Below are positions 7,983 through 16,766 of a stretch of 64,000 nucleotides of DNA, piece by piece. The position numbers were made by a program, and so were the translations under genes. Within the stretch, counting starts at the first letter, position 1; each line of letters starts with the position of its first letter. The DNA comes from Paenibacillus sp. (GTDB lineage Bacteria > Bacillota > Bacilli > Paenibacillales > NBRC-103111), in NCBI GenBank assembly GCA_031180825.1, contig JAPSLM010000001.1:434001-498000 (forward strand), read 5' to 3'. Under the pieces are notes generated by a model, which was not told where the DNA came from, did not search any database, and saw nothing but the letters and a program-made list of their open reading frames with translations.

Positions 7983-9738
7983 GGGGATCGGAGCTTCGTC
8001 GGGGATTGCGATGGGCAAAGCTTTCGTTATTCCAACCTGGGAATGGGACTTTCCCGAAAAGCTGATCGACGTCACGGACTTGGCGTACGAATTCGAAAGG
8101 TTATATGACGGAATCCGCCATTCCAAGGATGAAATCGAACTGATCAAGCAGGAATTCGTCAGCGTGCTGGGCGAGGAGCAGACGCAGATTTTCGACGCGC
8201 ATCTGGCCATCCTGGAAGACCCGATTTTCATGAACGAAGTGCAGGGAATCATGCAGCGGCAGTATAAGGCGGCCGAGGTTGCCGTCAAAGAAGCGATCGA
8301 TAAGTTCGTCGGAATGTTCGATCTGCTGGACGACGGCTACATGAAGGAACGCGCGCTTGATATTAAAGACGTCGGCAATCGTCTCCTCAAGCATCTGCTG
8401 GGAGCGCTCGAGGAGACGCTGCCGCCCAAGGATCAGCCTTACATTCTCGTAGCCAAAGAGCTGATTCCGTCGCAAATGGTGCATCTGGACGCGAATCTGG
8501 CGTTAGGGCTTGTAACGATGCTGGGCGGCAAAACGTCGCATGTGGCGATCATGGCCCGGGCGATGAGCGTGCCGTACGTTCTCGGGCTTGAAGGCAAGCT
8601 GCAAACGCCGATCCAAAACGGCGATTATTTGATCATCGACGGCGACGAGGGCGTCGTTTATGTAAATCCGTCGGACGATGTGATCGAGAAGTACAAGGCG
8701 CGCAAGGAAACGTGGAAAGCCGTTCAGGAGCAGCTGCAGAAGCTGGCGCATTTGCCGACGCAGACGGAGGACGGGCGTCAGATGCATCTGGCGGCGAATA
8801 TCAGTTCGGTCAAGGAGCTCGAGCTGGTCATGAAGAACGGCGCTTCCGGGGTCGGTCTGTTCCGGACGGAATTTTTGTACATGGATCGCAGCAGCTTCCC
8901 CGAAGAGGAGGAGCAGTTTGCCGTATACCGCGAGGTGGCCGAACGGCTGGACGGCAAGCCGGTGGTCATTCGGACGCTCGATGTCGGAGGAGATAAGCAT
9001 CTCGATTATTTGGCCCTGCCCGAGGAGGAAAATCCGTCGCTCGGCTATCGCGCGATCCGGATCATGCTGGACCGGACGGATTTGTTCAAAACGCAGCTTC
9101 GGGCTATTTTGCGGGCCAGCCATTACGGCAACGTCAGAATCCTATATCCGATGATTTCCTCGCTTGATGAGCTGCGAAGAGCCAACGAGGTGCTGGAGGA
9201 TGCGAAAAAGGAGCTTGCGGCTGAAGGAATCCCGTTCAGCTCCGACATTAAAGTCGGCATTATGATCGAGCTTCCCGCGGCGGTCATGATCTCCGATCTG
9301 CTGGCGCAAAAGGTCGACTTTTTCAGCATCGGAACGAACGATCTGGTTCAATACGTGCTGGCCGTCGACCGGATGAACGAGACGGTGGCGCATTTGTACG
9401 ACCCGTTTCATCCTTCGGTGCTCCGCATGCTGAAGATTACGGCGGATCACGCCCAAAAGCACGGGACGCATATCAGCGTATGCGGCGAGCTGGCAGGAGA
9501 TGTCCGCGCATTGCCGATTTGGATCGCGCTCGGCATTACAGACCTGAGCATGTCGGTGCAATCGATATTGAAGGTAAAAAACAGCCTGCTCCAAAGCAGA
9601 CACAGCGACGGCAAAAAGATTTGGGAGGAGCTCGCCGACTGTGCCAGCAGCGCCGAAGTTGTAGCCGTTCTTTCCAAATATTTGGAAACCGATATTGCGG
9701 ATCAGACGCGGACCAAGCCTGCTTGCGGTTTCTCTTAA
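7975..9738 (+). CDS. ptsI: phosphoenolpyruvate-protein phosphotransferase (PTS enzyme I)
   Basis: General PTS enzyme that passes phosphate from PEP to HPr. The 587-residue cytosolic protein has the N-terminal HPr-binding helical part, the active-site His in GGKTSHVAIMAR near residue 190, the PEP-binding barrel with VGLFRTEFLYM, RTLDVGGDKH and SIGTNDLVQYVLAVDR, and the catalytic Cys in VCGELAGD near 503. Length agrees with Bacillus enzymes (about 570). It overlaps the transporter gene by eight bases and has a GGGGGAGGG ribosome site. HPr itself is not adjacent; the only HPr-like gene in the window (at 26639) lacks the receiving His, so ptsH must lie elsewhere. Confidence 0.97.
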   Translation: MVEGIGASSGIAMGKAFVIPTWEWDFPEKLIDVTDLAYEFERLYDGIRHSKDEIELIKQEFVSVLGEEQTQIFDAHLAILEDPIFMNEVQGIMQRQYKAAEVAVKEAIDKFVGMFDLLDDGYMKERALDIKDVGNRLLKHLLGALEETLPPKDQPYILVAKELIPSQMVHLDANLALGLVTMLGGKTSHVAIMARAMSVPYVLGLEGKLQTPIQNGDYLIIDGDEGVVYVNPSDDVIEKYKARKETWKAVQEQLQKLAHLPTQTEDGRQMHLAANISSVKELELVMKNGASGVGLFRTEFLYMDRSSFPEEEEQFAVYREVAERLDGKPVVIRTLDVGGDKHLDYLALPEEENPSLGYRAIRIMLDRTDLFKTQLRAILRASHYGNVRILYPMISSLDELRRANEVLEDAKKELAAEGIPFSSDIKVGIMIELPAAVMISDLLAQKVDFFSIGTNDLVQYVLAVDRMNETVAHLYDPFHPSVLRMLKITADHAQKHGTHISVCGELAGDVRALPIWIALGITDLSMSVQSILKVKNSLLQSRHSDGKKIWEELADCASSAEVVAVLSKYLETDIADQTRTKPACGFS

Positions 9739-9821
9739 GCCAGTTTGGCTGCTCGAATTTACGCGTTGGCAGGCATCCGCGTTTTCATTGAAGATATTAA
9801 CCATAGTTAGGGGAGAATGGG

Positions 9822-10355
9822 ATGAATCTTGCAGGGCATAAAGTGCTTGCGTTTGTCGACGAAGAGTTTGAAGATCTGGAGATGTGGTATCCGGTGCTTC
9901 GGCTGAGGGAATCCGGGCTTGACGTACATCTGGCCGGTCCCAAGGCGGGTACCGTCTATCACGGAAAATACGGCGTACCTCTGACGACGGAATATGCCTT
10001 GGACGAAGTGAAATCCGAAGACTATATCGGGCTTTACGTGCCGGGAGGCTGGGCGCCGGACAAACTGCGCCGCTATGCTTCGGTACTGCGGCTGACCCGT
10101 GAATTTCACGAAGCGGAAAAACCGATCGCGCATATTTGTCATGCCGGATGGGTGCTCGTTTCGGCGAAAGTATGCCAAGGCTACACCATGACTTCCACCC
10201 CGGGCATCAAGGACGATCTTGAAAATGCGGGGGCGATTTGGGTCGATCAGGAAGTGGTAGTCGACCGGCACATCGTGTCCGGACGCAGACCTCCGGATCT
10301 TCCGGCGTTTACGAAAGCGTTCGTAGACCGTTTGGCTCAGTATGCCGCTAAATAA
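9822..10355 (+). CDS. DJ-1/PfpI family protein (class I glutamine amidotransferase-like)
   Basis: A 177-residue flavodoxin-like protein. The nucleophile elbow reads HICHAGW near residue 107 and the preceding acidic residue sits in DEEFEDLE near 13-20, the arrangement of PfpI/YhbO-type proteins, which have been assigned protease, glyoxalase or deglycase roles. The LYVPGGWAPD segment near residue 72 is the family's conserved glycine loop. No signal peptide. The ATG follows AGGGGAG. It lies 84 bases after ptsI and 27 bases before a VanZ-like gene. The exact reaction cannot be decided from sequence. Confidence 0.88.
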   Translation: MNLAGHKVLAFVDEEFEDLEMWYPVLRLRESGLDVHLAGPKAGTVYHGKYGVPLTTEYALDEVKSEDYIGLYVPGGWAPDKLRRYASVLRLTREFHEAEKPIAHICHAGWVLVSAKVCQGYTMTSTPGIKDDLENAGAIWVDQEVVVDRHIVSGRRPPDLPAFTKAFVDRLAQYAAK

Positions 10356-10382
10356 AGTTTGTGCAAGCAAGGAGCTAAAGCG

Positions 10383-10793
10383 ATGAACATGATCGTCAGG
10401 TGGCTGCCTTCCGTCCTGTGGATGGCAGTTATTTTTTATTTGTCCTCGCGAACCGGCGACGATCTTGGAGGATGGCTGGATGAAATCCGCCGGATTGTTC
10501 CTGCGATGGAAGGATTCGATTGGGGGCATTTCGTTTCTTATTTTATATTGGCTTGGACTTATTTATGGGCACTTCGCCCCAAGCGGCTGACCGTTCTGCC
10601 GAAGCTTGCGGTCGTGCTGTTGTGCGTGCTTTACGGGGTGACGGATGAGATTCACCAATCGTTCGTACCCGGGCGCTCGCCCGATCTGATGGATATACGG
10701 AACGATGCGATTGGAGCCGCTCTGGCGATGCTTGCGCTCTCGCTGCCTTTTCTCCGGCGCGCCTACGAGCGCCTGTGTGCTAAATATTACTAA
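10383..10793 (+). CDS. VanZ-like membrane protein
   Basis: A 136-residue protein with about four hydrophobic segments and the VanZ-family landmarks SSRTGDD near residue 21, the D-W-G-H-F helix near 44-48, and GVTDEIHQSFVPGRSPDLMDIRND split between residues 80 and 105. VanZ proteins confer low-level teicoplanin resistance in enterococci, but most chromosomal relatives have no assigned role. The ATG at 10383 is chosen because AAGGAG lies eight bases before it; a TTG at 10359 would add eight residues with no ribosome site. No glycopeptide resistance genes are nearby, so a general envelope role is more likely. Confidence 0.87.
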   Translation: MNMIVRWLPSVLWMAVIFYLSSRTGDDLGGWLDEIRRIVPAMEGFDWGHFVSYFILAWTYLWALRPKRLTVLPKLAVVLLCVLYGVTDEIHQSFVPGRSPDLMDIRNDAIGAALAMLALSLPFLRRAYERLCAKYY

Positions 10794-10961
10794 CCCCGAA
10801 GCGGCAGGAGTTTGTTCGCGAAGGTAGAATATTTGTACATAAGCAGGATAAACGGAAGCGCCGTTCTGAACGACGGCGGTTGTTTATCGGGACCGTCGGA
10901 ATCAATGGATTCCGATCGTTTGAGAAAGGTTTGGCGTTGCTGCCAAAAGGAGTGGTTGTTG

Positions 10962-11378
10962 TTGCATAAGCCGTGCATGTGTGGAAAGGCGATGAGCATT
11001 CGTCTTCGGACCGTTATTTATCAGAACAAAGTCGAGATCGGGAACGTCCCGATTTTCTCGTGCGATGCCTGCAACCGCAGCGAGGTGTTTGCCGAAGTGA
11101 AGCCGGACTTGACCGGACTGATCGGCAAGATCGGCAGCAAACCGGAGAAACAGGCGCTTCAATTTGACGATGTAAGCGAAATCGCCCATTTGATGGTCAA
11201 AGTAACGGAGAAAAAAAGGGCAGCCGATCCCGTAGAAACGATAGTCCAAGAAAGAATCAACGAATTGCTGGATCTGCTGCTATTGGCCCAGTCGCTGGAC
11301 GACGGAGGATGGATCAATGACGTCCGCAAAAGATTGTCGCAAATCGCCAAGCATTCGGTAACGGTAAACGATTTTTGA
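10962..11378 (+). CDS. small protein with YgiT-like zinc-finger motif, function unknown
   Basis: About 138 residues if started at the TTG at 10962, which lies nine bases after AAGGAG; the TTG codons at 10956 and 10959 are alternatives. The N-terminal part has C5-x-C7-G and C34-x-x-C37 with NVP just before the second pair, the pattern of YgiT/MqsA-type zinc fingers though with CxC rather than CxxC. The rest is an acidic-basic helical region (SEIAHLMVKVTEKK; INELLDLLLLAQ). No HTH of the MqsA type is seen. It lies just upstream of ccpA and ends at a terminator. Role unknown; a metal-binding adaptor is possible. Confidence 0.7.
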   Translation: MHKPCMCGKAMSIRLRTVIYQNKVEIGNVPIFSCDACNRSEVFAEVKPDLTGLIGKIGSKPEKQALQFDDVSEIAHLMVKVTEKKRAADPVETIVQERINELLDLLLLAQSLDDGGWINDVRKRLSQIAKHSVTVNDF

Positions 11379-11379
11379 G

Positions 11380-11407
11380 AGCCGCTGCTCCGCAGTTGGC
11401 TTTTTTT
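11380..11407 (+). terminator. terminator before ccpA
   Basis: AGCCGCTGC pairs imperfectly with GCAGTTGGCT and is followed by seven T. Confidence 0.75.
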
Positions 11408-11449
11408 GTGTCTTTTTGATACTATATTCGTAGGACTATGACCAATTCA

Positions 11450-11478
11450 TTGCGAAAACAAGCATTTTGTCGTATGAT
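11450..11478 (+). promoter_or_regulatory. ccpA promoter
   Basis: TTGCGA at 11450-11455 and TATGAT at 11473-11478 with a 17-base spacer, about 55 bases before the ccpA start. Confidence 0.7.
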
Positions 11479-11532
11479 AAGGCTAAATGACATGATCGCA
11501 TTATACTTTTTAAAACAATGGAGAGAATGGCC

Positions 11533-12546
11533 GTGACTGTGACAATTTATGATGTAGCCAGAGAAGCAGGCGTTTCCATGGCAACCGTTTCCAGGGTTGT
11601 CAATAATAACCCGAACGTGAAGCCGCAGACGCGCAAGAAGGTGTTTGAGGCCATCGAACGTTTGGGCTACCGTCCGAATGCCGTGGCGAGAGGCTTGGCC
11701 AGCAAGAAAACGACAACGGTCGGCGTGGTCATTCCCGATATTTCCAACTCGATCTTTTCCGAGGTTGCGCGCGGCATCGAAGATATCGCAAATATGTATC
11801 ACTACAATATTATTTTATCCAACGCGGACAAGAAGAAGGAAAAAGAAATCCGCGTGATCAACACCTTGCTGGAGAAGCAAGTGGACGGACTGCTCTTTAT
11901 GGGCGGGGCGATTACCGAGGAACACATCCAGGCGTTCAAAACGTCTTCCGTGCCGGTGGTGCTGTGTGCGACGGCGGATGAACAGCGCACGATTCCTTCG
12001 GTCGATATCGACCATGAGAAGGCGGCGTTCGACGCCGTAAACGTGCTGCTGGAGAACGGACACCGCGATATCGCCATGATTTCCGGCACTTTGCAGGACC
12101 CGGCCAACGGTTATGCCCGTTACCAAGGTTACAAAAAAGCGCTCGAAGCCGCGAACATTCCGCTGCGCGAAGAGCTGGTCCGCATCGGGAACTACCGCTA
12201 CGAGTCGGGCTTGGAGGTAACCAAGTACTTCCTGGAGCTGGACAATCGTCCTACCGCGATTTTTGCGGCAACGGACGAGATGGCGATCGGAGCGATTCAC
12301 ACGCTGCAGGATAACGGCTTGAAGGTTCCGGAAGACATGTCTGTCATCAGCGTGGACAACATTCGGATGGCGTCGATGGTTCGTCCGCTGCTGACAACGG
12401 TTGCTCAACCGATGTACGACATCGGTGCCGTGGCGATGCGGCTGTTGACCAAACTGATGAATAAAGAAACGAAGGATGCTTCGGAGCTGTCGCAGGTTAT
12501 TTTGCCGCATGAAGTGATTTATAGAAATTCGGTGGCTCATCGCTAA
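11533..12546 (+). CDS. ccpA: catabolite control protein A
   Basis: LacI-family master regulator of carbon catabolite control that binds cre sites when complexed with Ser-phosphorylated HPr or Crh. The N-terminal helix-turn-helix ([18 protein letters not shown], residues 3-20) and hinge ([13 protein letters not shown]) are close to Bacillus CcpA, and the periplasmic-binding-like core ends with the diagnostic [18 protein letters not shown]. Length about 337 residues. GTG at 11533 is chosen because GGAGAG lies seven bases before it and it gives the Bacillus-like start; ATG codons at 11518 and 11527 are in frame. A perfect cre at 16714 is a likely target within the window. Confidence 0.96.
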   Translation: MTVTIYDVAREAGVSMATVSRVVNNNPNVKPQTRKKVFEAIERLGYRPNAVARGLASKKTTTVGVVIPDISNSIFSEVARGIEDIANMYHYNIILSNADKKKEKEIRVINTLLEKQVDGLLFMGGAITEEHIQAFKTSSVPVVLCATADEQRTIPSVDIDHEKAAFDAVNVLLENGHRDIAMISGTLQDPANGYARYQGYKKALEAANIPLREELVRIGNYRYESGLEVTKYFLELDNRPTAIFAATDEMAIGAIHTLQDNGLKVPEDMSVISVDNIRMASMVRPLLTTVAQPMYDIGAVAMRLLTKLMNKETKDASELSQVILPHEVIYRNSVAHR

Positions 12547-12562
12547 TATGAGCCACTTTCTT
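12532..12562 (+). terminator. terminator overlapping the ccpA stop codon
   Basis: GTGGCTCAT (12532-12540) pairs perfectly with ATGAGCCAC (12548-12556), followed by TTTCTTTT. The loop contains the ccpA stop codon, so the 5' arm is coding sequence. Confidence 0.85.
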
Positions 12563-12583
12563 TTGTAAAAGGGGGATTCTGGA

Positions 12584-13285
12584 TTGACGTACGGTAAACT
12601 AGGCGTCATCGGCGCGATGAAGGAAGAAATCGAGCTGTTTCACGAACATATGGAACAGGTGCGGGAGTCGGCAAAGGCGGGGATTACGTTCTACGAAGGC
12701 GTTTTCCACGGGAAGAACATCGTTCTGTGCAAATCGGGCGTAGGCAAAGTGAATGCTGCCGTAACGACGCAGATTTTGATCGATACCTGCGGCGTGGAAG
12801 CCGTCATCTTCACCGGGGTGGCAGGGGCGGTCGACCCGTCGCTGAACGTCGGCGATATCGTGGTATCGACGGAGTGCCTTCAGCACGATATGGATGTGAC
12901 GGCTCTTGGATTTCCGCGGGGAACGATTCCTTACGAGGCGACGTCGGTTTTTGCCGCCGATTCCGGGCTGCGCCGCGCCGCGGCTGAAGCAAGCCGGGAG
13001 TTGTTCGGGGCGGCCAAGGAAGGACGGGTGCTTTCGGGCGACCAGTTTATCGCCAGCCGGGAGACGGTCCAAATGCTGCATAAGGAGCTTCAAGGCGCAT
13101 GCGTCGAGATGGAGGGCGCAGCGGTCGCACAGGCTTGCTCGATGAACGGTATCCCGTTCGTCATCATTCGTTCCATGTCCGACAAGGCAGACGGATCGGC
13201 GCACGTCAATTTTGCGGAATTCACCGTACAGGCTTCCGAGAATTCATACCGCATCGTGGATCAGATCGTCAAACGTCTGCCATAG
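12584..13285 (+). CDS. mtnN: 5'-methylthioadenosine/S-adenosylhomocysteine nucleosidase
   Basis: Cleaves adenine from MTA and SAH, feeding methionine salvage and removing the inhibitory by-product of methylation; it also supplies the autoinducer-2 precursor where LuxS is present. The 233-residue protein shows GAMKEEI near residue 10 (catalytic Glu), CKSGVGKVNAA near 49-59, FTGVAGA near 76-82, GDQF and the VEMEGAAVAQ / SDKADG segments near 173 and 201 (ribose-binding Glu and catalytic Asp). Start is TTG with GGGGG eight bases upstream. The gene sits between the ccpA terminator and glyS; the methyltransferase/reductase fusion at 54.7 kb belongs to the same methionine cycle. Confidence 0.95.
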   Translation: MTYGKLGVIGAMKEEIELFHEHMEQVRESAKAGITFYEGVFHGKNIVLCKSGVGKVNAAVTTQILIDTCGVEAVIFTGVAGAVDPSLNVGDIVVSTECLQHDMDVTALGFPRGTIPYEATSVFAADSGLRRAAAEASRELFGAAKEGRVLSGDQFIASRETVQMLHKELQGACVEMEGAAVAQACSMNGIPFVIIRSMSDKADGSAHVNFAEFTVQASENSYRIVDQIVKRLP

Positions 13286-13342
13286 CCTGCCGGATACCGG
13301 ATGCGGTCCAAACCAGAGAAGTAGAAGGAGAGAATAAAACAA

Positions 13343-14728
13343 ATGTCATCCGTAACGATGGAACAATTGGTTGCTTTGGCCAAGCATAGAGGCTTCATTT
13401 TCCCGGGCTCCGAAATTTACGGCGGTCTTGCCAACACGTGGGACTACGGTCCGCTCGGCGTTGAGCTTAAGAATAACATCAAGCGCGCCTGGTGGAAAAA
13501 GTTCATCCAGGAATCCCCGTACAATGTCGGTCTCGACGCGGCTATTTTGATGAACCCGCAAACTTGGGTCGCATCCGGCCATGTGGGCAACTTCAACGAC
13601 CCGATGATCGACTGCAAGCAGTGCAAAGTGCGGCACCGCGCCGACAAATTGATTGAGAACGCCTTGGCGGAAAAAGGTATCGAAATGATCGTCGACGGCC
13701 TGTCGTTTGCCGAGATGGAGAAGCTGATCGCCGAGCATAAGATCGTTTGCCCGGACTGCGGAGCGTTGGATTACACCGAAATTCGCCAATTTAACCTGAT
13801 GTTCAAAACATTCCAAGGCGTGACCGAATCGAGCGCGAATGTCGTTTATATGCGTCCGGAAACGGCGCAGGGCATTTTCGTCAACTTCAAGAACGTGCAG
13901 CGTACCATGCGCAAAAAGCTGCCGTTCGGCATCGGTCAAATCGGTAAAAGCTTCCGGAACGAAATTACGCCGGGGAACTTTACTTTCCGTACGCGCGAGT
14001 TCGAGCAGATGGAGCTCGAATTTTTCTGCAAGCCGGGCGAAGACCTGCAATGGTTTGAGTACTGGCGTGCGTTCTGCCGCGATTGGCTCTTGGGCCTCGG
14101 CATCACGGAAGGGAACATCCGTCTGCGCGATCACTCGGACGACGAGCTGTCCCATTATTCCAAGGCGACGACGGACATCGAGTACAAATTCCCGTTCGGC
14201 TGGGGCGAGCTGTGGGGTATCGCCGACCGCACGGATTATGATTTGAAGCAGCATATGACGCATTCCGGCGAAGATTTCAACTATATCGAGCAAGAAACAA
14301 ACGAGCGGTATATCCCGTACTGCATCGAGCCGTCGCTGGGTGCGGACCGGGTAACGCTGGCATTTTTGATCGACGCGTTCGAGGAGCAGAAACTGGAAGG
14401 CGACGACAGCCGGACGGTACTGCATCTGCATCCGGCGCTGGCGCCTTATAAAGCGGCCATTTTCCCGCTGTCGAAGAAGCTGTCCGACGGAGCCAACCAA
14501 GTATTTGCCGATCTGGCGAAGCACTTCTTGGTTGACTATGACGAAGCGGGTTCGATCGGCAAGCGTTACCGCCGTCATGACGAGATCGGTACGCCATTCT
14601 GCATTACGTACGATTTCGAGTCGGAGCAGGACGGTCAAGTGACCGTGCGCGACCGCGATACAATGGAGCAGACGCGGATGCCGATCAGCGAGCTCAAAGC
14701 GTTTATCGAATCGAAAGTGCAATTTTAA
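13343..14728 (+). CDS. glyS: glycyl-tRNA synthetase, homodimeric type
   Basis: Charges tRNA-Gly. The 461-residue protein is the single-chain alpha2 class II enzyme, not the alpha2beta2 GlyQ/GlyS form of Bacillus subtilis. Class II motifs are visible: [12 protein letters not shown] near residue 172, FRNEITP in motif 2 near 206-212, and [10 protein letters not shown] in motif 3 near 333. A zinc-binding arrangement is suggested by CKQC near 93 and CPDC near 137. The C-terminal anticodon-binding domain ([10 protein letters not shown] onward) is complete. Only 57 bases separate it from mtnN, so no T-box leader precedes it. Ribosome site AAGGAGAG. Confidence 0.96.
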   Translation: MSSVTMEQLVALAKHRGFIFPGSEIYGGLANTWDYGPLGVELKNNIKRAWWKKFIQESPYNVGLDAAILMNPQTWVASGHVGNFNDPMIDCKQCKVRHRADKLIENALAEKGIEMIVDGLSFAEMEKLIAEHKIVCPDCGALDYTEIRQFNLMFKTFQGVTESSANVVYMRPETAQGIFVNFKNVQRTMRKKLPFGIGQIGKSFRNEITPGNFTFRTREFEQMELEFFCKPGEDLQWFEYWRAFCRDWLLGLGITEGNIRLRDHSDDELSHYSKATTDIEYKFPFGWGELWGIADRTDYDLKQHMTHSGEDFNYIEQETNERYIPYCIEPSLGADRVTLAFLIDAFEEQKLEGDDSRTVLHLHPALAPYKAAIFPLSKKLSDGANQVFADLAKHFLVDYDEAGSIGKRYRRHDEIGTPFCITYDFESEQDGQVTVRDRDTMEQTRMPISELKAFIESKVQF

Positions 14729-14741
14729 TCTCCAAGACAAT

Positions 14742-14775
14742 AAACAGCCCGCGCCAATATGGTCGCGGGCTGTTT
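14742..14775. terminator. bidirectional terminator between glyS and acuC
   Basis: AAACAGCCCGCG (14742-14753) pairs perfectly with CGCGGGCTGTTT (14764-14775). The A-run on one side and T-run on the other allow termination from both convergent genes. Confidence 0.85.
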
Positions 14776-14791
14776 GCTGTGAGTAAGAGGA

Positions 14792-15970
14792 TTAGGCCAA
14801 ATAAAGCGAGGCAATTTCTTTGATATGCCGGTTTTTCTCAGTAATTTCTCTTCGCCTCGGAATCGGATCCCAGGTGTGCACCGCGTCCAGCCACGTAGTT
14901 GGAAGCGCTTCACCGCAATACGGCTGCCATTTCGCTACCCAGTCGGCGGGCAAGGCCATCTCCGGGTTCTGCTCCAGCTGCCGGAGCAGGGGATGCTCGT
15001 TCATTTCAAGCCATAAGAGGCTCCAAGCCCTTGGGACGACGCGCCAAATATCGTAGCCGCCACCGCCAAGCGCTACCCACCGGCCATCGCAATGCTCGTG
15101 CGCCAGCCGATGGATGATGCGGGGCATCACCCGGTAAATTTCCATGCTGCAGTGAATATGAGCCAGCGGATCGTAGGCATGGGCATCACAGCCGTGCTGG
15201 GAAACGATAAGATCCGGTTTGAACTGCGCCGCCGTCTTGACAAGCACCTCTTCGAAGCATTCCAGCCACGATTCATCCTCGGTAAAGGGCTCCATCGGCA
15301 CGTTGATCGTCGTTCCGAAGCCCGTCCCGTCGCCGCGCTCGTTCACCGCTCCCGTTCCGGGAAACAAATATTTGCCCGTTTCATGAATCGAGAACGTACA
15401 GGTGTCCGGGTCGGTATAGAAGCTCCATTGGACACCGTCGCCGTGATGTACATCGGTATCGATGTAAAGGACGCGCACGCCATACTTGCTCTTGGCATGC
15501 GCAATGGCGACGGCTGCATCGTTGTAAACGCAGAAGCCCGCCCCTTTATTCGGCATGGCATGGTGCAGCCCGCCTCCCAAATGCAGCGCGTGCCCGGCTT
15601 CTCCGCCGAGCACTGCATCGACCGCCCGAATCGAGCCTCCAACCACAAAGGATGTGGCCTGATGCATTCCGGGGAAAAAGGGCGTATCTTCCGTATCCAG
15701 CCCATATTTTCCTGCCTGACGCAGCCACTCTTCCGCAGGTAGGTCGGCGCTTAACGCTTTGACGGCATTGACATATTCCTGCGAATGCACCGAGCAAAGC
15801 TGCGTTTCGTCGGCCGGCATCGGCCGGATCAAGCTGTCGCCGGGCAGCGCTTTCGCCTTGCGCAGCAGGTCGACCGTCAGCACCAGCCTTTGCTGATTAA
15901 ACGGGTGACAGTCGTTGAACTTGTAGGCGACTTCATTCTCGTCGTAAACAAACAAAGCTTTTGCACTCAT
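14792..15970 (-). CDS. acuC: AcuC-type protein deacetylase (class I histone-deacetylase family)
   Basis: Removes acetyl groups from lysines; in Bacillus subtilis AcuC reactivates acetyl-CoA synthetase that AcuA has acetylated. The 392-residue arginase-deacetylase fold shows GGLHHAMPNKGAGFCVYND near residue 133, the zinc ligands in IDTDVHHGDG near 170 and SQHGCDAHAYDPL near 255, and the glycine loop LGGGGYDI near 300. It follows acuA by 16 bases on the same strand, with acsA divergently transcribed, so target and modifying enzymes are together. No acuB lies between them. Start ATG preceded by GGGAG. Confidence 0.95.
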   Translation of the reverse strand: MSAKALFVYDENEVAYKFNDCHPFNQQRLVLTVDLLRKAKALPGDSLIRPMPADETQLCSVHSQEYVNAVKALSADLPAEEWLRQAGKYGLDTEDTPFFPGMHQATSFVVGGSIRAVDAVLGGEAGHALHLGGGLHHAMPNKGAGFCVYNDAAVAIAHAKSKYGVRVLYIDTDVHHGDGVQWSFYTDPDTCTFSIHETGKYLFPGTGAVNERGDGTGFGTTINVPMEPFTEDESWLECFEEVLVKTAAQFKPDLIVSQHGCDAHAYDPLAHIHCSMEIYRVMPRIIHRLAHEHCDGRWVALGGGGYDIWRVVPRAWSLLWLEMNEHPLLRQLEQNPEMALPADWVAKWQPYCGEALPTTWLDAVHTWDPIPRRREITEKNRHIKEIASLYLA

Positions 15971-15986
15971 GCTATTCGCGCTCCCA

Positions 15987-16619
15987 TCAGTACATAAACC
16001 GCTGCCGGAATCGGACCCGGTCGAATTGCTCCACGGAAGACAGCGGCACGTTTTTGCCGATACGCACCATCAGGCAGTTGGCCGGATGAGAACAGATTTC
16101 CGGATCGTCGGTAGCATACCAGACCATATCGACGCTTTTCATCAGCTTCTCCATCATATCCCGGTACTGCCAAACGGTAAGCCCGCTTTTTTCCAAGTCC
16201 CAATGCCAGTAATATTCGGTCGTAAACGTGATGACATTCTCAAGCTGGCCGCCCTCGAAGGCCAGTTGGATCAGCTTCTTGCCAAGGCCAAGCCCCCGGT
16301 AGTCGTCCGCCACCTCGATCGCGCCAAGCTCGATCAGATCCTCCATGTTTCCTTCCGACCAGCGTTCCATCTCGTCGGGGTAATGAAATGTGACGTAGCC
16401 GACAATCTGCGTCGAAATCCTCGCCAGAACGATTCGTCCCTCCGGCAGCCCGGCAATTTCGACAAGCGCCTCGAACTGCTCTTTGGGCCTCCGGAACGCA
16501 TCCAAATCCGGGTGCATCGTATAATCGCGGAGCTGCTCGGGCGGCACGGGGCCTTCGAGAATGATTTCGCCGTTCTGATACGGAATAACCTGGGAATGAT
16601 ACAATTTAATATGCTCCAT
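15987..16619 (-). CDS. acuA: acetoin utilization/AcsA acetyltransferase AcuA (GNAT family)
   Basis: GNAT acetyltransferase of 210 residues. The acetyl-CoA binding loop DYRGLGLGKKL near residue 106 and the preceding strand ELGAIEVADD are characteristic, and the overall sequence follows AcuA, which inactivates acetyl-CoA synthetase by acetylating its catalytic lysine. It starts 147 bases from acsA on the opposite strand, and the shared intergenic region holds a perfect cre. AcuC follows in the same operon and would reverse the reaction. The start ATG at 16619 has GGAAGGGAG upstream at a somewhat long spacing. Confidence 0.93.
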   Translation of the reverse strand: MEHIKLYHSQVIPYQNGEIILEGPVPPEQLRDYTMHPDLDAFRRPKEQFEALVEIAGLPEGRIVLARISTQIVGYVTFHYPDEMERWSEGNMEDLIELGAIEVADDYRGLGLGKKLIQLAFEGGQLENVITFTTEYYWHWDLEKSGLTVWQYRDMMEKLMKSVDMVWYATDDPEICSHPANCLMVRIGKNVPLSSVEQFDRVRFRQRFMY

Positions 16620-16693
16620 CTGCGACGATTCACTCCCTTCCAGAACTTCCCCTTAAGAATAACAAAAAAATAGTCGGATAAAAAGTGTTGTGG

Positions 16694-16699
16694 TATAAT
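16694..16699 (+). promoter_or_regulatory. acsA promoter -10 element
   Basis: A consensus TATAAT. The matching -35 position (16671-16676, TAGTCG) is poor, which fits a promoter needing or tolerating additional control. Transcription would start near 16706, immediately before the cre. Confidence 0.5.
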
Positions 16700-16713
16700 A
16701 TGTTTTAGTGCGA

Positions 16714-16728
16714 ATGAAAGCGTTTCAT
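16714..16728. promoter_or_regulatory. cre site (CcpA operator) between acuA and acsA
   Basis: ATGAAAGCGTTTCAT matches the CcpA operator consensus TGWNANCGNTNWCA at every fixed position and is nearly symmetrical. It lies about 15 bases downstream of the acsA -10 box, a roadblock position, and upstream of acuA on the other strand. In Bacillus subtilis acsA and acuABC are both repressed by CcpA, so glucose repression of acetate use is expected. Confidence 0.88.
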
Positions 16729-16766
16729 CAAAGTGAAAAAAAGAGAGCTTTGGGGAGGAAATGGTC

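Noticed and set aside
10859..10878. CGCCGT/ACGGCG hairpin after the VanZ-like gene as a terminator
   Set aside because: An eight-base loop and no T-run; too weak to call.
13346..14740. Long open frame antisense to glyS (464 codons), and similar ones opposite aroA, ptsI, the Ca2+ ATPase and priA
   Set aside because: GC-rich coding strands leave the antisense frame open. These have no ribosome sites, no recognisable domains, and lie fully under genes with clear motifs.
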